DNA from: a virus
DNA: 30,848 nt
IMG/VR virus record: IMGVR_UViG_3300020022_000004
Coordinates: 1 to 30,848 of that record
Reading direction: 5' to 3' (one strand)
In this document: in pieces, positions 13,918 through 21,997 of the stretch
How the letters are laid out: each line of letters begins with the position of its first letter
Numbering within the stretch: the stretch's first letter is position 1
Translations under genes and position numbers: made by a program
Notes under the pieces: generated by a model
Seen by the model: the letters and a program-made list of their open reading frames with translations, nothing else
Database searches by the model: none
What the model was told of the DNA's origin: nothing

Positions 13918-16900
13918 TCAGCGTAACCTCGATTGCGCGATGGAGACGGAGTTTCCGATCCTGGCCGCGATTTGCGCTTCGCTGCGCTTGAATGAATCGA
14001 AGTCTGTAACACCATGGAAGTGCACGTGCGTCTCGTTCGATCGGCTGCCGGCGTCGACCTTGAGCGCCGGCGCGATCTGTCCGGCGACTTTCGGAGAGAA
14101 GAATTCGGGATGCTTCTCGCCGACGAGATACATCTTGCCGGGAGAGACTCCGCCTCCGCCCTGGAGGCCTCCGCCGAAGATCCCCGAGAAGACGCCTCCG
14201 ATCGTGCGACCGATCCCGCCGAGGACGGATCCAAGCGATCCTATCAGGCCGGTAAACAGGCTCCCGAGCTTCGAAGTCAGGCCGGATAAGAGACTCGAGA
14301 TTCCGCCGGCCTGGTCGCCGGATTGTCCTCCGCTGTCGAGAAAGGCATTTTCGCTTGCGGAGAAATTGTCTCCGCCGACGGCCTTCCCGATGACATCGCC
14401 GAGAGCTTTTCCGCCGCTATCGACCGGGATGACATAGAACGGCAAGGACGTCGAGCCGTCTCTCTTGCCTCCGCCGATTCCGGAGACTGGTCCTCCGAAG
14501 AGCTTCGTCTCGATCCCGCCGGCGAGGCTCGAGAATAGTTTCTTGATGCCGGCCGTCGCGATCTGTTCATCGAGCGAAGTAAGAAGAGCTCTGAAATTCG
14601 CCTTCCCCGTAGCGACGAGCTTCCCGAGCTGGTCCTCGACGCCGGTGATAGCCGTAGAGAAGGACGCAAAGACGTTTTCGCCGAAGTTTTTCCCCTCAAG
14701 AGCGATTTCATTCAGGAAAGCGCGCGTTTTATCTGTGAGCGTCCCGACTTTGAGCGCCGCGGCGTCCCATTGCTTGATGATCTTGTCGTTTGCGTCATAG
14801 ATGGCCGCATCGACGAGGAGAGTCGATTCTTCGTTGTCCTTGAGAGCTGCTCTGACATCCTCGAGCTTCGCGATCTCGTCGGTGTATTGCCGGATGAGTG
14901 AAAAAGCGCCGGCCTCCTGCGCGATCCGTAAGGCTTTTTGCTGGTCCGATTCCTGGCGATAGAGCGTGATCATGCTCTGGACCGTGGCCTCGCCGGCCGT
15001 AGGATTCGCGGATTGAAACTGACTGATTCTTAGCGCGATTTGAGCTTGGCGAACGGCTTCGGCGCTCTCGAAATACGCGGCCGTAACGGCCTCGAGCGCC
15101 GGCAATTCCTCCCGGAAAGCGAGCGTCTCTTTGTCGACGGCCTCGCGGATCGTGAGCTGGCGGATCTTCGTGAGCTGCGCGCCGTGGACGTCGAGAGCGT
15201 CGTTTGCTTGCCGGACGCCTTTCGCGAGCTCCGCCAGGCGATCGACCGTCGTCCCGATGGTATGGAACGCGAGTTTATACTCGGCCTCGGCTTCCTGGAC
15301 CTTCGCGCGATCCTTCTCGAGCTGCTTGTCGATCCCGGCCTTGGCGACGGCCGCGGATCCGTCCTCGTATGCGGCCGTGACGGCCTCGAGGCCGGCGATC
15401 TGCGCGGAATAGCCGTCCGTCTCTTTTTGGAGCTCCGCGTTGATCTTGACGATGTCAGCGCCGACGATTTTCTCGCGCGTATTCGCGCGGATCGATTCCG
15501 TCTCCTGATCGATAAATTTCTTGAGCCGCGCTTTCTCGGCTCCGGTTTCCCGATCGGCCGCGGCGTTGAGCTTCTGGATGACGGCCGCGGCCTCATTGTC
15601 CGCGACCTGGATACGCTGCGCGGCCGTCGAGAGCTGCATCGCGCCGGCGAGAGTTGTTTCGGCCTGCGCCTGCTGATTGAGCGCGGCGAGCTGTGCCTTG
15701 ATGGCCTCGAGGCGCTTGTCGGCGCCTTCCTTATCGAGAGTGACTTTCGTCCCCGTCCGCGGCTTCTGTACCTCAGAATCCGGAGAATCCTTAAATGCAT
15801 TGGTGAGGAGCGCCTTATAGGAGTCCCAATTTTTTGCGGATTGATCCCGGAAGGCTTGATCGACGGCGACGATCCGCCTCGTCGCTTCGGCGTGCGCTGC
15901 GACGACTCCGCTATAGTCAAATTTCGCCGCGGACTTAGCGACCGCGACGAGCTCCGCGAATTGCTCCTCGAGGGTGCCGATAAAGTCAGCGGCGAGCGCG
16001 CCGGCTTCCCTAAAAACGTAGACGATCAAGCCGCCGAAGGAGACGAAATACTGGGTTATCGTCTTCGCTCCGGAGATGAGATCGTCGAGGCCGGATCCTT
16101 TGGTCGTGAGGCCTTCCGTCAATTGCGTCGCGACGGCCTGCAAAGCCGGGAGGAGCTGTTTCGACAGTTGCAGAGAGGCGCCTTCCCCCGCGGCCTTGAT
16201 CTCGTTGAGAGTTTTCTCGAAATGATGCGCGGCCTCGGCCGTCTCCCGATCGATGACGAGCCCGAGCTTCTTCGCCTCCTCGAGGAGCGCCGTGATCCCT
16301 TCCTTCCCCTGGTTTAGAAATGGAATGAGATCCGGACCTGCGTTCTTTCCGAATAACAGGATGGAGAGCCCCGTTTTCGCGGCTCCGTCACTGAGGCCGG
16401 AGAATTTGTCGGCCAGATCGCCGAAGATCGACTCCGTACTCCGGATCTGTCCGTCCACGCCTTTGACCGAGACGCCTAGACGGGTAAAGGCGTTCTGCGC
16501 GCTGGCCGGCGCTATCGCCGCGGCAAAAACTGCTTTATTGAGCTTCTCGAGGCCCTTCGACATCGTGTCTTGATCGACGCCGGATTGTTTTGCCGCGAAT
16601 CCCAGGCCGGACAAGGCCTCCGTCGAGACGCCGGTCGCTTGAGAGAGGAGGCCGATCTTCGCCGCGGCCTCGGTCGCATGGAGCGCGATCCCAATGATCC
16701 CGACCTCGACGGCCGCGAGAGCTCCCACGGCGACGCCGGCGCCGGCGCCGACGAAGCCGATCGCTCCGCCCAGTTTCCCGATCCCGGTCGCGGCTCCGCC
16801 GGCGAATCCGCCCACTTTCGAGAATGTTTCGGAGATGATCGCGCCGACTTCGCCGAGCGGTCCGAGGAATTGACCGAGGAGGCCTCCGAGTTGATCGAAG

Positions 16901-17013
16901 GACTCATGGATATCCTTGCCGGCCTTCTTAGAGGCGTAAGCGGCCGCGCCCATTCCCGAGACGAAGTCCGCGACATTCGCCTTTAGATCGATGAACAGAG
17001 TCCCGAGTGACAT
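13918..17013 (-). CDS. Tape measure protein
   Basis: This 1031-residue protein starts at ATG 17013 behind AAAGGGAGATAGAAGA. The N-terminus (SLGTLFIDLKANVADF) is typical of tape measures. Residues about 40-120 are Gly/Ala-rich and hydrophobic, followed by a tape-measure core (about 120-290) and a long coiled-coil region (about 400-800). The C-terminal part has Gly/Leu/Ser-rich repeats and a GEKHPEFFSP motif common near the end of these proteins. It fixes tail length and enters the cell with the DNA. At about 0.15 nm per residue this would imply a tail near 155 nm, an estimate from the usual rule. It directly follows the chaperone frameshift product. Confidence 0.92.
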   Translation of the reverse strand: MSLGTLFIDLKANVADFVSGMGAAAYASKKAGKDIHESFDQLGGLLGQFLGPLGEVGAIISETFSKVGGFAGGAATGIGKLGGAIGFVGAGAGVAVGALAAVEVGIIGIALHATEAAAKIGLLSQATGVSTEALSGLGFAAKQSGVDQDTMSKGLEKLNKAVFAAAIAPASAQNAFTRLGVSVKGVDGQIRSTESIFGDLADKFSGLSDGAAKTGLSILLFGKNAGPDLIPFLNQGKEGITALLEEAKKLGLVIDRETAEAAHHFEKTLNEIKAAGEGASLQLSKQLLPALQAVATQLTEGLTTKGSGLDDLISGAKTITQYFVSFGGLIVYVFREAGALAADFIGTLEEQFAELVAVAKSAAKFDYSGVVAAHAEATRRIVAVDQAFRDQSAKNWDSYKALLTNAFKDSPDSEVQKPRTGTKVTLDKEGADKRLEAIKAQLAALNQQAQAETTLAGAMQLSTAAQRIQVADNEAAAVIQKLNAAADRETGAEKARLKKFIDQETESIRANTREKIVGADIVKINAELQKETDGYSAQIAGLEAVTAAYEDGSAAVAKAGIDKQLEKDRAKVQEAEAEYKLAFHTIGTTVDRLAELAKGVRQANDALDVHGAQLTKIRQLTIREAVDKETLAFREELPALEAVTAAYFESAEAVRQAQIALRISQFQSANPTAGEATVQSMITLYRQESDQQKALRIAQEAGAFSLIRQYTDEIAKLEDVRAALKDNEESTLLVDAAIYDANDKIIKQWDAAALKVGTLTDKTRAFLNEIALEGKNFGENVFASFSTAITGVEDQLGKLVATGKANFRALLTSLDEQIATAGIKKLFSSLAGGIETKLFGGPVSGIGGGKRDGSTSLPFYVIPVDSGGKALGDVIGKAVGGDNFSASENAFLDSGGQSGDQAGGISSLLSGLTSKLGSLFTGLIGSLGSVLGGIGRTIGGVFSGIFGGGLQGGGGVSPGKMYLVGEKHPEFFSPKVAGQIAPALKVDAGSRSNETHVHFHGVTDFDSFKRSEAQIAARIGNSVSIAQSRLR

Positions 17014-17017
17014 TCTT

Positions 17018-17868
17018 CTATCTCCCTTTTTCCGGTTTTACGAAGGACATGAGGACTGCGGCCATCTCGTCCGCCGTCTGTCCATTCTTGGCCTCGAGCT
17101 CGCGCTTGAGATCTGGAACGAAGTCCAGAGCCGATATCGGATCGCATTTCTCCGGATCTCGGTTGACGTTGTAGATCGCCGCGGCGATCTCGCCGGCCAG
17201 GAGTCGATGCTCTCGGCGCTCCGCGATCTTTCGATCGCAGAGCGAGTCAAACATCGCCAAAGTCAAGCCGCCGATCTCTTCTTCCGCGAGGCCGAGATCG
17301 TATCGACAGATCGACCAGATCCGAAGCCAGGTTAGCTCGCCGAAGTAGCCGCCGCCTTCATCGGGATCTCCGTCTCGGCGACGGGATATGCCGTCGCCGT
17401 CGCAGCGTTTGGGACTTCTCCCGCGGCGATCCGCGCGGCCTCCGCCTCGGCTTCCTCGCGCGCTTTCTTGATCGCGACCTGGCGCTCCGGAGGAAGTGTG
17501 GCGACGAAGGCGTCGAAGAGAGCATTCTGGATCTGTTTGACGTTGCCGGCGTCCATCAAGGATCGAATGACTTCGAGCCCTTCTGTTGTCGGCTCTCCTG
17601 TTTTCTCGTCGCGAGTGTCGTATTCGGGATGTCTCGCGAGGATTGCTGCATAAAACATCGTCGAGACGACGATCGGCGACGTGTCTTCCCATGTTGTGCC
17701 GTCTAGGAGAGACTTCCCGAGGAGGCCCTGGACGTAGCAAGCCGCGTTAAAGTCGAGCGAAAGATGGAAAGTCCGCTGGAGTTTGTCGCCGCTGTCGTCC
17801 GTCAGGTTTAGTCGCAAAGGAACGGACGGCGCGATCCGCCTGCGGAGCTGAATCGGTTTTGCTGGCAT
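17018..17868 (-). CDS. Tail-assembly chaperone -1 frameshift product (gpGT-like)
   Basis: The upstream chaperone frame (17868 to AAC at 17409-17407) would be joined by a -1 shift to the frame ending at 17018, giving about 154 + 129 = 283 residues. The second frame has no start codon in its conserved part (ELTWLRIW to LAGEIAAAIYNVNRDPEK), a segment typical of the T domain of lambda-type tail chaperones, which recruits the tape measure. CCCAAAC at 17413-17407 lies in the right phase. Seven bases later a perfect 9-bp GC-rich stem (17399-17391 with 17384-17376, 6-base loop) follows. Gene order between tail tube and tape measure matches. Confidence 0.85.
17332..17868 (-). CDS. Tail-assembly chaperone (gpG-like)
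   Basis: This 178-residue protein starts at ATG 17868 with a very strong ribosome binding site (AAGGAGGCACC). It corresponds to the unshifted product of the chaperone pair that keeps the tape measure soluble while the tail tube assembles around it. The first 120 residues hold a compact core (GLLGKSLLDGTTWED, FYAAILARHPEYDTRDEK), and the C-terminal third is an Ala/Glu-rich helix with a loose tail. The slip site lies 25 codons before its stop at 17332. Sequence identity to named chaperones cannot be judged here; position and the frameshift signal carry the call. Confidence 0.8.
   Translation of the reverse strand: MPAKPIQLRRRIAPSVPLRLNLTDDSGDKLQRTFHLSLDFNAACYVQGLLGKSLLDGTTWEDTSPIVVSTMFYAAILARHPEYDTRDEKTGEPTTEGLEVIRSLMDAGNVKQIQNALFDAFVATLPPERQVAIKKAREEAEAEAARIAAGEVPNAATATAYPVAETEIPMKAAATSAS
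17376..17413 (-). promoter_or_regulatory. -1 ribosomal frameshift signal
   Basis: On the minus strand C CCA AAC (17413-17407) is in the zero frame of the chaperone (Val-Pro-Asn) and fits X XXY YYZ exactly. After a 7-base spacer (17406-17400), CGGCGACGG (17399-17391) pairs perfectly with CCGTCGCCG (17384-17376) across a 6-base loop. A -1 slip moves ribosomes into the frame ending at 17018. Confidence 0.85.
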
Positions 17869-18011
17869 TGGTGCCTCCTTGAAACGTTTGTTTCAGACCT
17901 GGAAGAACTGCTCCGCCGCGGCCGAGGCCTCGGCGCTCCGAGGTTGCCTCACGATAACCGCATAAAGAGCGGAGATCGTGAGGATCGGACCATTGTGACA
18001 CATCTGTTTCA

Positions 18012-18029
18012 CTTCGCCTCTAGGCGAAG
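18012..18029. other. Short hairpin at the end of the tail tube gene
   Basis: CTTCGCC (18012-18018) and GGCGAAG (18023-18029) form a 7-bp stem with a tetraloop, overlapping the tail tube stop codon at 18022-18020. No T-run follows on the minus strand, so it is more likely an RNA-stability or attenuation element than a full terminator. The 151 bases between the tail tube and chaperone genes otherwise hold only a doubtful 36-codon frame. Confidence 0.4.
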
Positions 18030-18451
18030 GACGGCTGTCCGGTGATGGCGAGCTTGCCGGCGAACGTCGAGGCCTTGTCGACGGATAGATCGAAGTCCGC
18101 CGATATGGAATAGGCCTTGCAGGAGAACGTTCCCCGGCCGCCGGGGAGGACGATCTTCCAATTTGACAGAGTCCTTCCGTCAAATTGCGCCTGGAGAGCT
18201 TGCTGAGACGTATCCTGCGGGACGTAATTCGCATCGAACGTGAGCTCGCCGCCGTCGAGGAGTGTCGCGAGCTTCTCGCGATAGGCTCCTATCGAATCAA
18301 AATTCGTGACGTCGACGAGATCCATCTTCGAGCCGCCTCGCGCGACCTTGTGGACTTCGGCGATAGTGGTAAATGCTTCCGGACTCCCCCCGTCGCCGAG
18401 CTGCAACTGCGTTCCCTGGCCTGCGAAGGCCCTAGAACCTGCGTAACTCAT
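18020..18451 (-). CDS. Major tail tube protein
   Basis: This 143-residue protein starts at ATG 18451 behind GAAGAAGGGGGAA. The pattern TIAEVHKVARGGSKMDLVDVT followed by REKLATLLDGGELTFDANYVP is characteristic of tail tube proteins of the lambda gpV/TP901-1 type. They form hexameric rings stacked into the non-contractile tail. Length is normal. It lies between the tail completion protein and the chaperone pair, as expected. Confidence 0.9.
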   Translation of the reverse strand: MSYAGSRAFAGQGTQLQLGDGGSPEAFTTIAEVHKVARGGSKMDLVDVTNFDSIGAYREKLATLLDGGELTFDANYVPQDTSQQALQAQFDGRTLSNWKIVLPGGRGTFSCKAYSISADFDLSVDKASTFAGKLAITGQPSFA

Positions 18452-18516
18452 ACTGTTCCCCCTTCTTCACTCATTCGGCCAGTACAGGCCTTCCGCGAAT
18501 TTCTTCGCGAAACTCT

Positions 18517-18985
18517 TTAGGCGCCGTTTGTGTCGGCGAACAAAAACTCGAGATCGAGCGGGACGTTGTAGAGCGCCGCGGCCTCCTCGTAGGAGTCGAG
18601 CTCGAGCGCTAGCGAGCAATAGTCGATCCGAGTCCCGTCAGCGAAGAGTCAGCGAGCAATAGTCGATCCGAGTCCCGTCAGCGAAGAGTCCCTGGAATCC
18701 GACGAGCAATTTTTTCAAGGCGCGCGCGAGATTCTTCGCCTCTTCCGGCGTCCGTCCATAATTCGAAAACTGCATCCTCATCGGTTGCAGAGTCGCCGCC
18801 CCATCCATCATCGGGACGGTGTTTCCGGAGATCTGCGTATAGACGGTAAGCGGAGCGTCAGACTCTTGCGGAGCGACCGTCGCGAAGAGCCCTGTCGTCT
18901 TATCTCTCCGCGTCGCCGGCGTGCCGACGATCGCCGTAAAGCCGGGATCTCCGACGATCATCGCGAATAGTCCGGCTTGCATCAT
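18517..18985 (-). pseudogene. DUF3168-like tail completion protein, C-terminus shifted by 40-bp duplication
   Basis: The start is ATG 18985, overlapping the gp10-like stop (ATGA). The first about 112 residues (VGDPGFTAIVGTPA, ALTVYTQISGNT-type patterns and a KNLARALKKLLVGFQG helix) fit DUF3168 tail completion/terminator proteins that cap the tail tube before head joining. The present frame ends at 18638 (115 residues). Deleting one copy of the 40-bp repeat continues the protein with LALELDSYEEAAALYNVPLD and more, to a stop at 18519-18517, for 142 residues in total, a normal length. The lost C-terminus is coherent coding sequence, so the frame break is recent or artificial. Confidence 0.75.
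18611..18690. repeat. 40-bp tandem duplication
   Basis: 18611-18650 and 18651-18690 are identical adjacent copies. Because 40 is not a multiple of 3, the duplication truncates the tail completion frame. Confidence 0.95.
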
Positions 18986-19452
18986 TGGATCGGCATCCCG
19001 TTCTTGCGAAGCTCTTCTTTCGCCGTCGCGATAAAAACAGAGAGCGCCTCGTCCTTCGAGGATTCGAACGTCGCTCTTATAAAGGGATTCGCCTTGCTTT
19101 TCTTGGTGCCGAATTCCTGGAAGAGTCCCCAAAACGTTTTTTTGCTCGGCCCGATGCTGGCCGTCCCGGCGAGCTCGTCGCCGCGAAAGCTCGTTTTCAA
19201 AATGATCCCGCGCGACAGGAGGCCGAATTCCCTCGAGCGGCCCTTGTATTTCTGGCCTTTGTACTTCGTTCCCCCGAAGACATGCCATCCTTGCGGAGCG
19301 CGGAGCTTCATCTGTTCGCGGAAAACCTGTCCGGCTGCGCGAACGGCCGTCTTGATGATGGCCTTTGCGATCCTCGAGGGAAGCCGCTCGAGCTTCTCCT
19401 GGATCTCGGCGCCTCCAGTCATCTTCGCCTGGATGAGATCGCGAGATGCCAT
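18982..19452 (-). CDS. HK97 gp10-like head-tail protein
   Basis: This 156-residue protein starts at ATG 19452, where the start overlaps the previous stop (TAATG). The N-terminal helix with IQEKLERLPSRIAKAI followed by AAGQVFREQMKLRAP is the hallmark of HK97 gp10-like proteins. The C-terminal GLFQEFGTKKSKANPFIRATF motif is also typical. These proteins act at the neck between connector and tail completion protein, and the gene order agrees. Confidence 0.88.
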   Translation of the reverse strand: MASRDLIQAKMTGGAEIQEKLERLPSRIAKAIIKTAVRAAGQVFREQMKLRAPQGWHVFGGTKYKGQKYKGRSREFGLLSRGIILKTSFRGDELAGTASIGPSKKTFWGLFQEFGTKKSKANPFIRATFESSKDEALSVFIATAKEELRKNGMPIQ

Positions 19453-19823
19453 TAGACAGCGCCTCCGCCGGCGCTTCGCGTCGAGTCGCCTCGCTCGATG
19501 CAGGTTATTTCTAGTATTTTCTTTCGTCCGTCCGGATCCGTTGGATACTCGATCTCGAAATATCGATCATCAAAGAGGATGACCTGGCGCGCCTTGATCC
19601 CGACCGCGTAACGCATGGTGATCTTGTGCGTGACGAGAGAACCTCTCTGCGAGGCCGCAAACTTTTCGGCGCCGGTCAAGGTGAAGACGGACGCCCAGGT
19701 TTCGAGAAACAGCGAGTAATCGCCGGGAGACGTGCCTCCGAGCGGACCTTGAGAGTTAGTCAGATCCATAATCTTGATCCGGTGCCGGAGCTGGCCGGCC
19801 TGGATCCTGGTGCTCGGAGGCAT
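19452..19823 (-). CDS. Head-tail adaptor (SPP1 gp16-like / head closure)
   Basis: The start is ATG 19823 with GAGGAAGGG upstream, giving 123 residues. The frame is open further upstream but without a supported start. The N-terminal AGQLRHRIKIMDL motif, then WASVFTLTGAEKFAASQRGS and a final HKITMRYAVGIKARQVILFD stretch, match the phage head-tail adaptor family (PF05521 type). It closes the head channel below the connector. Length is normal. Confidence 0.88.
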   Translation of the reverse strand: MPPSTRIQAGQLRHRIKIMDLTNSQGPLGGTSPGDYSLFLETWASVFTLTGAEKFAASQRGSLVTHKITMRYAVGIKARQVILFDDRYFEIEYPTDPDGRKKILEITCIERGDSTRSAGGGAV

Positions 19824-19840
19824 GCGTTCCCTTCCTCGAC

Positions 19841-20209
19841 TTACCTCTGGACGTACAGGACCGTTAGCTTGACGAGAGCCGACGACGTCATAACGTGACA
19901 AGTCCCGTCGCCTTCGATCCATCCCTCTTGACCAGACAGAAACGAATAGGCCATCGTCTTTCCGGCCGCGATCGAATAGGCCGTGATGTCCTGCGAACGG
20001 CCTTTCGCGTCCGGCGAAGATGTGATCGTGATCGTCTGAGCGCCGGAGTCCGTATTCTCGGCGAGCAAAACTTCATGCCCGGTTAGCTTGAAACTGTTTC
20101 CGAGCGATGCATCCGAGGCCGCCTTGACGAGATCGAGCGATCCGCCGGCCGGCGCTCCCGAGATGTACGGCCCGTTGGGAATCTGCGAATTTAGTAAGAC
20201 TGGAGTCAT
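19841..20209 (-). CDS. Small probable structural protein of the neck/head region
   Basis: This 122-residue protein starts at ATG 20209 with AGGAG upstream. It has low charge, is rich in Gly/Ser/Thr/Ala and beta-prone. An ENTDSGAQTITITSSPD stretch suggests an Ig- or decoration-like fold. It lies inside the neck cluster, where most phages have no extra gene, so a decoration or stabilising role is possible. No family is recognised. Confidence 0.7.
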   Translation of the reverse strand: MTPVLLNSQIPNGPYISGAPAGGSLDLVKAASDASLGNSFKLTGHEVLLAENTDSGAQTITITSSPDAKGRSQDITAYSIAAGKTMAYSFLSGQEGWIEGDGTCHVMTSSALVKLTVLYVQR

Positions 20210-20235
20210 GCGATTTTATCTCCTCTTCTGAATTT

Positions 20236-21140
20236 TCATCCTCGAGTCGGCGCGAAGTCCTTGATCTCGAGACTCGAGACTAAGGCGTCGAACTGCATCG
20301 GGATCTTTTTGAGATCCGCCGGCGTCACGGTTTCTCGATTCTCGTAATAGCCGCCGGTGATCTGCAAGATCGCGACAAGAGCTCGAGCCGGAACGGCCGC
20401 CGGCGTCGAACCATACCCGGCCTTGAAAAAGATCTTTACGACGCCTGGCGCGCGGACGACGCTCGGCCATTGCGATCCGAACAGCGGAAAGATCCGCGGA
20501 GGCATCGCGTCGCGATCGTAAAGGAAGTCTCCGGACGGCGCCGGCCCTTTGTATGTCCAGATTAGGTCATGGTCGAGCGTCGTCGTCAGTGTCCAGGTTG
20601 GCGCCGCATCGCCGCTCGTCGGCGCCTGGCCTTCGGCCGGCGGAGTCGCCGTCGTGACTTCCCTTCGGCCGGCGGAGTCGCCGTCGTGACTTCCTGTAGT
20701 TTGCCGTTCGAGTCGGCGATCTGGTCGCCGACGGAGTACTCCTCGTCCGCGACCCAGGCGAACGGCGTCGGGAAGAGATCGTGCCAGAGGTTGTCAATAT
20801 CCGCGAGATAGCTGATCTTCTGGATCGAATCGAGCGGAGACTTCGATAGCTTTATCATCTGCGCGTAATTCGGAAGACGATTCCAGTAGCGGATGACTCC
20901 ATAGTCCATTTGATCGCTCCGCTGCTCGAGCGATTTTAATGGGAAGGCGTCAAACGTCTGCCGGTAGGACTTCGTAATCAAGCTCAAGTTTGTGATGTCC
21001 TCGAGATTCTCCCGAGCCGCGCGCGTATAGAGCTTGATGAGCGTGTCTTCCTGGATCGTCGTCACGCGGAGATGACTCTTCGCCGTATCGAGATCGATCG
21101 GCTCGATGGACGTCCCGGTTTCCTCGACGATGGAGCTCAC
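20236..21140 (-). pseudogene. gp6-like head-tail connector, frame broken by 32-bp duplication
   Basis: The start is GTG 21140, overlapping the previous stop (GTGA). The N-terminus (IDLDTAKSHLRVTTIQEDTLIKLYTRAA) is typical of gp6-like/phiE125 gp8 connector proteins that form the ring under the portal. The present frame ends at 20586. Removing one repeat copy restores continuous coding to 20236 (290 residues), including the family's C-terminal helix ILQITGGYYENRETV. Between the two halves lies an unusual small domain (from about residue 128, ending in WTYKG) also present in the tail-tip protein. The C-terminal piece 20236-20505 is still open on its own and has an internal ATG. Confidence 0.8.
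20630..20693. repeat. 32-bp tandem duplication
   Basis: 20630-20661 and 20662-20693 are identical adjacent copies. The length is not a multiple of 3 and splits the connector gene. Confidence 0.95.
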
Positions 21141-21367
21141 GTCTTCCTCTTTCCGCCGGCGCTCTTCTTTGGCGCCGGCCTGGCGATCGGCGCCTCGGCG
21201 CCGGCATCCGGAGTTACGGCGATTTCCGCCGGCGGAGGCGGAGCCGGATTGTCCGGATCGAAGACCATACGCTCGGCCTTCCCCTCGCGAATCAAAAGCC
21301 GCGCCGCGTGATCCTTGACGTCCCTGACCTGGCCGGCATAAGCGCCTACTTTCATTCGAACGTACAT
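21137..21367 (-). CDS. Small head-region protein with Pro/Ala-rich tail
   Basis: The ATG at 21367 is preceded by AAGGAA at good spacing, giving 76 residues; an ATG at 21412 would add 15 but lacks a ribosome binding site. The N-terminal half (GAYAGQVRDVKDHAARLLIREGKAER) resembles short proteins found between capsid and connector genes in siphophages. The second half is Pro/Ala-rich and ends in a basic stretch (KKSAGGKRK), probably disordered. Function unknown. Its stop overlaps the connector start. Confidence 0.7.
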   Translation of the reverse strand: MYVRMKVGAYAGQVRDVKDHAARLLIREGKAERMVFDPDNPAPPPPAEIAVTPDAGAEAPIARPAPKKSAGGKRKT

Positions 21368-21395
21368 TCGCGAGAATTCCTTTTTTCGCGGAAGT

Positions 21396-21427
21396 GCGGG
21401 ACGGCTCCGCAAACCGTCCCGCCTTTT
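21396..21427 (+). terminator. Hairpin between head genes, rightward T-tract
   Basis: GCGGGACGG (21396-21404) and CCGTCCCGC (21414-21422) form a perfect 9-bp stem with a 9-base loop. On the plus strand CTTTT follows; on the minus strand no T-run follows. It sits in a gap of the late operon. It could block stray rightward transcription or stabilise leftward mRNA ends. Confidence 0.4.
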
Positions 21428-21445
21428 CCGCCAGCCTGATCTAGG

Positions 21446-21922
21446 CTAGGCCGTTGCTGTCGCGCTCGACTGCTCGGCGAAACGCGATCCGGTAAGGACC
21501 GCGACGGCCGAGGCGATGACGCTATTCGAGCCGTTCGTCAGTTGGAGCTGAACGTAAGGCGAGCCGTCCGCGAGCTCCGAGGCCTCGAGCTCGATGACGT
21601 AGAAGATCCCGTCATTCGCGCTCGGCGTGTAGCCTGCCGCGGTGACTGCTGTCCGTACTCCGAGGACGTCCTTGTCTGCGCCGGCCGTCTCTTGCTTGTA
21701 GATCGAGAACGGGATCGCGACCGGATTCGAGCCATCCGCGGCCGTGCACTGGTTGAGAATGATCTTCGTGAATGCGGCTGCGGAGACTCCGATCTGGACG
21801 AGGATCGAAGCGTGTCCGTTCTTCTTCATACTGAAGGCCTGCGCTGTCTTTCCCCCGGTGATATCGACTGGCGCGAGGATGTTTACGACGTGTCCCTGCT
21901 CTGCGATTACATAACCTTTCAT
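21446..21922 (-). CDS. Probable head decoration-type structural protein
   Basis: This 158-residue protein starts at ATG 21922 with AAGGGAGAAAG upstream. It directly follows the capsid gene and its hairpin. It is beta-prone, poor in charge in the second half, and rich in Ala, Ser and Thr. The opening GYVIAEQGHVVNILAPVDI and a FYVIELEASELADGSPYVQLQL stretch (in two parts) suggest an extended beta fold. No family is recognised. The position right after the capsid suggests decoration or cement, which is inference. Confidence 0.65.
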   Translation of the reverse strand: MKGYVIAEQGHVVNILAPVDITGGKTAQAFSMKKNGHASILVQIGVSAAAFTKIILNQCTAADGSNPVAIPFSIYKQETAGADKDVLGVRTAVTAAGYTPSANDGIFYVIELEASELADGSPYVQLQLTNGSNSVIASAVAVLTGSRFAEQSSATATA

Positions 21923-21955
21923 CGACTTTCTCCCTTTTCCCGGAAATTTTGTGAT

Positions 21956-21981
21956 GGGAGGCGATCTTCCGATCGCCTCCC
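21956..21981 (-). terminator. Strong hairpin directly after the capsid gene
   Basis: GGGAGGCGATC and its exact complement form an 11-bp stem (21956-21966 with 21971-21981) closed by GGAA (a GNRA tetraloop) on the minus strand. It starts 17 bases past the capsid stop. Only a weak AT stretch (ACAAAATTT) follows, so partial termination or protection of capsid mRNA from decay are both possible. Confidence 0.55.
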
Positions 21982-21997
21982 TGGTGCTGCTTACTTC

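Noticed and set aside
15040-16317. Long plus-strand open frame (425 codons) opposite the tape measure gene
   Set aside because: Its residue pattern is a mirror of the leftward gene (Arg/Leu/Asp/Gly-rich, no domain), and it lacks a ribosome binding site. Long antisense frames are common at this GC content.
17893-18003. 36-codon leftward frame between tail tube and chaperone
   Set aside because: Start context is weak (GAAGTGAAACAG), no family is recognised, and the length is at noise level. A hydrophobic start alone does not support it.
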